From positions 1,219,868 to 1,283,867 of the forward strand of contig NC_037648.1 of assembly GCF_003254395.2 (NCBI RefSeq): a DNA stretch of 64,000 nt, in the 5' to 3' direction. A model generated the notes under the pieces. The model did no database searches, was not told the DNA's origin, and was given only the letters and a program-made list of their open reading frames with translations. The position numbers and the translations under genes were made by a program. This DNA comes from Apis mellifera (Eukaryota > Arthropoda > Insecta > Hymenoptera > Apidae). Position 1 is the first letter of the stretch; every line of letters starts with the position of its first letter. Shown piece by piece: positions 60,401 through 64,000 of the stretch.

Positions 60401-63400
60401 AATTTTTAATTAAATCTCGTAGGAATATAATTTGTAAAAAATCGTATTATCTCTTTTTCAAATTCAAATATTAAGATTGGAACGATTTATAAAATTTATC
60501 AATTTCGTGGCAAAAATTTTGTTTGTTCTATTAAAAAAAAAAAATGAATCGACGCAAAGTAGCGCAGTGTAATTTAAATGTAGCGTGGAATAGAAACGTA
60601 TGATTGTCGTGTGCGCATTAGAATCATCGAAGGAAAAAAGCGGTGGAAAAATTAGAATGTTCGAGCTCGTCAAGTCGAGTACCGTTTTCTCGATCACGCA
60701 AAAAGGTGACACGCATTTCAAAATGTCGGTACCGGTATACCAGCTGTGTCTATCTCGACTTTCCAACCAACATCGTTAAAAAACACTATGTCTAGTTCTG
60801 TATAGTGATAAATTATGACCTAACCTATTTATTGATCGTTGCCACTTTTCATTTTCATCGTTACGTGATTAAAAAGGGTAGTGTATCATTTATAATGCTT
60901 TTGAATTTTTTGTTGTTATATTTTACATATTAATTTTTTCCTTTTTTTCATGTCTCCAATACGTGATCGAGTTATTTTACGATTTATCTTTGACTCGAGG
61001 ATTTTGGAATATTTATATCGTATCGTATAATACGAAGGTGTTATATAAATTTTCCTTGGTTTTCTAATTTGTATATATTTAATGAAAAATATTGTTTTGA
61101 TTTAATAATAAAAATATAGATTTAGAAATTATGATAGTTATTTTAATATTTCACATTGTTCATATGTAGAGTATCGTATAATACGAAAATATTGATAAAT
61201 TATTTTTTAATACCAAAATTATAGATTTTAGATTAACCTAGTATATATTAAAAATTAAATTCTAAAACAAAGTTTTTAAACAAAGTATTTAATCAACGAC
61301 AAAACAACGAGAAACATTTCCTTCTTTCGCAGGAAATGTATAGAAAATTGAGCAACGGAAACACGTGCCGTCTGAATTTCCTGCAACCTCGAATGAAAAC
61401 CTCGACTAATGTGTAGAGTTAACGCGTAAAAAAAAAGATATCTCTCGAGAATGATTTAAAATAAAAATATTTGTGTACAATGCACTAAGCCGTGAAACGT
61501 GCACGGAATTATTATGGAAAAATGGCAGAGTAACGCTCCTTGAGACCTATCTTATCGTTCGGTAATGTAGAGTCATTCTAAAGTGTCTTAGATTAAAACT
61601 AATTCGTATAATTTTAGAAAATTTTTAAATTTTAAATTTTAAAACTCTTAGTGTTTTTTAAGTGTCTTATGTTTCATTTTAAAAATGAATTCTAGATCAA
61701 AAAGATAAAAAATTTGTTTCTCGAGTTTTGTATTTTTTTCTTATTTAGTTATCAACATAATTTATTTCGAATTATTAAGAAAATTATTCTACGTTTAAAA
61801 ATAAGAAAAAAATGTAGAATACAATTTTTTTATTTAAATCTTCATCTTTTAGAAAATTGAAATTGAACGTATAAGGCGAAGACTCATTATTATGTATAAT
61901 GCATCCTCCAAGAACGTTCAGATTGGATTTTCTCGAAAACTATTCTTTCAAATTTCATTCTATATTTTTTACTTCTTTTCGCAAATACAATAATCTTTTG
62001 TCAATTATTTATTCTTATAATAATTGGCAAACTTTTAAACTCGATCCTTTAACAAATAATTATTTATCAATAGTAGATAATACAGTTAACCTCTAAAAAG
62101 TTATACTATTTCCTTCTATTTATGCATTATCGTAGAAATCCTAGTTCCTTTTTTCTATTTATGCACAACGTATTTCGTAAAGTACACAGTGATACTTTTG
62201 TGACAAACTGTATCTACGTTTTCAGCTCACAGTATCCAATCGTGGATAGTTCATCGGAACTTTTCGCTATGCCAAGCGTGCTCGGCATAATTCCGCGCGT
62301 TCCAGCAACGCACCGTGTGTTTCACGCGCGTACGTTCTCCGTTTACGAGTTAATGCGCGCGCGCATGCGCCTGTGCATGCACCGTATGAAAAACTCGTGG
62401 AATATTCGTACGTAAGTGAGTAACATTGCGACCGGTTTGCTCGGTATTGAATTCGAACACGTGTCGCAATTCTCACAAGCTATTGCCATTTTACGGAAGA
62501 GTAACCGATGATAAATGTAACTTCAACTATATCTTTTTCATTGAAAAGAGTACGAATACGACTGATGACAAGAGAATAAGAATATGGAAGGAGAAATTGA
62601 AATTGAAAATATAAAGTATAGTCTTTTTAAGGAAAAAAACACTAACTTTATGAATAATTCAATAAAATATAAAATTCTAATCTCCTGTATTTACAAAAAA
62701 AATGTATATTATTTATAATTTATTATAATTTATTACAATGACAAAAAAAAATAGCAAAATTATTTTTTAAAATAGAAATAGAAATTCCTTATAATAAATT
62801 GTTTGTTGTTAATTTCTTTTATCCCTGATTTTTTCCTCTCTCTCAAAAAATTATCAAAAAATGTTCAATTTGTATTATTGTTTCATCGATGAAAATGATT
62901 GCTCGCGATATTTCTGTTAATTAGAAAATGTTTTCATTTCCATCTTATTCTTTCTCGAATAATTTTGTAACAATGATCTGATAAAATAAAATGTCCTGCA
63001 ACTCTGGCGTACAAAGTGAAATTGTATTGTTCGCCACCATCTTGCCGACAAATTAGTAGAGCAGAAGAATATGCCAGGAAGTGATGTTACAGAAACTTAA
63101 TTTCTATTTAACCGTTGTGTTTAATTACCTTTACAGTGAAACTGATCACATTTAAGCGTGCGGAGGAACGTATCTTTACCAATGTATTCCTTGCTCTTTT
63201 CTTGACTAGCACAATTTTATTAATTGTGCTACGCGATGTAACTGTTGTTAATTTTAAGCGAATAATTACAAGGATGAGAATGTAGTTTTCTCTAGCAGGC
63301 AGACATGTCAGTTTTTTAAAGATAGTTTAAAAAACAAAATAAAGAAATTAAACATTTATAATGTAGATATTCATGAAAAGAGGTAAATGTCAAAGATTAG

Positions 63401-64000
63401 ATAATGGGAAGGTGAGTGAACTTGGAGGAATAAGTTCTCTTTTTAGCATAGTTAATAAACTTTTCGTGCAAATGATAATGATTTTAAGAAAGTGTGACAA
63501 ATTAAGTGAAAATAAGTGACTGGAAAATATGAAATATATGTTGATATGAAATTAAAAAGATTATCATGTATTTCTGTATATATACTTATAAGTAAAATTT
63601 CTATTGAAAATTCAAATAAATAATATAAATAATTGAATAAATAATCAGTGAATGAAGGGTACAACAAATATGTGAATAGTGTTAAAGTGAAGAAATTTAT
63701 ATTTGGATGAAGATGTAGGATAGATTTGAAAGTAATTGAAAAAGAAATGGAAAATGAATTAATTTTCCAGTAGAATTTAATTAGACCTAAACAGCTGAAC
63801 AATGAAGAATTAATCCATTCATTTTAGTTTTTAACACAGATTTCAATTTAATGTATTTATTGTTACTTATAAAATCAATACTAATAATAAAATTATAACT
63901 AAATCATATCTTAGAGATCCAATTTCAATCTTAATAGAAATCTCATCAAAATTTCACTGACTCGTTAAAATTAAATTTGACGTTATTCTTCTCTCCAGAA
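57498..64000. other. Upstream region of the bitesize-like gene, no recognised gene
   Basis: No exon with clear coding character was found on either strand. The 400 bases next to the ATG are moderate in composition and probably hold the promoter of the short isoform. Other non-AT-rich patches are at about 59040-59190 (with CCACGTGAC), 60540-60780, 61320-61580 and 62230-62520. Exons of longer isoforms may lie further right, outside the window. The last kilobase (63300-64000) is AT-rich with nothing recognisable. Confidence 0.4.
62230..62420. promoter_or_regulatory. CpG-rich promoter-like patch with an NRF-1/EWG-type palindrome
   Basis: This is the densest CpG stretch in the upstream region. 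It includes CGCGCATGCGCC at 62360-62371, which matches the NRF-1 (insect erect wing) consensus YGCGCAYGCGCR at all but the last base. A second ATGC-centred word, TGTGCATGCAC, follows at 62371-62381. Such palindromes usually mark promoters of broadly expressed genes. No adjacent coding start was identified, so this could be a first untranslated exon or promoter of a longer bitesize isoform. Confidence 0.35.

Noticed and set aside
62267..62476. Minus-strand frame of 69 codons in the CpG-rich patch
   Set aside because: Arg/Ala/Thr-rich translation driven by CpG words, with the other strand also open and no splice sites in phase with the bitesize-like gene.

Overview
The window looks like part of an insect nuclear genome. 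Base composition is strongly AT-rich (introns and spacers are mostly A/T), genes are split by GT-AG introns, and (TA)n microsatellites and long homopolymers are frequent. Coding exons are short islands of higher GC. The gene set (a Cad96Ca/stitcher-type receptor kinase, a bitesize-type synaptotagmin-like protein, GGPP synthase, an XLF homologue, an LRMDA-like LRR protein) and the composition fit a bee such as Apis. The species is an inference, not something read from the sequence.

Layout, left to right. 1-4950: AT-rich flank with a CpG-rich patch (2640-2960), a 203-bp tandem duplication and a poly-C tract; no certain gene. 4953-11455 (+): internal and terminal exons of a multi-pass membrane protein resembling TMEM72; its 5' end was not found. 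14814-16336 (-): complete seven-exon geranylgeranyl diphosphate synthase, 317 aa. 18069-39115 (-): complete eight-exon cadherin-domain receptor tyrosine kinase of the Cad96Ca/stitcher type, 634 aa. Its signal-peptide exon lies 15.4 kb upstream of the second exon, across an intron that carries tandem repeats. 41766-43539 (+): five-exon gene for an unrecognised Lys/Asn/Ser-rich, partly coiled-coil protein, 390 aa. 44134-45367 (+): four-exon XLF/NHEJ1 homologue, 291 aa. 45963-46181 (+): orphan C-terminal zinc-binding end of a piggyBac transposase. 46801-46872 (-): tRNA-Pro(AGG). 46998-49924 (+): four-exon LRMDA-like leucine-rich-repeat protein, 248 aa. 52348-57497 (-): eight-exon short form of a bitesize-like tandem-C2 protein, 542 aa, that starts at its own ATG without the N-terminal Rab-binding domain. 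57498-64000: upstream sequence with CpG-rich promoter-like patches and no recognised gene.

All gene models were built by hand, matching reading phase across every splice junction. In all complete models the phases agree and the total length is a multiple of three. The genes do not form an obvious pathway. One pairing worth a look is the uncharacterised coiled-coil gene 594 bp upstream of the XLF homologue on the same strand. Another is the presence of Grainyhead-like motifs just upstream of the stitcher-type kinase, since the two are functionally linked in Drosophila epidermal wound repair.
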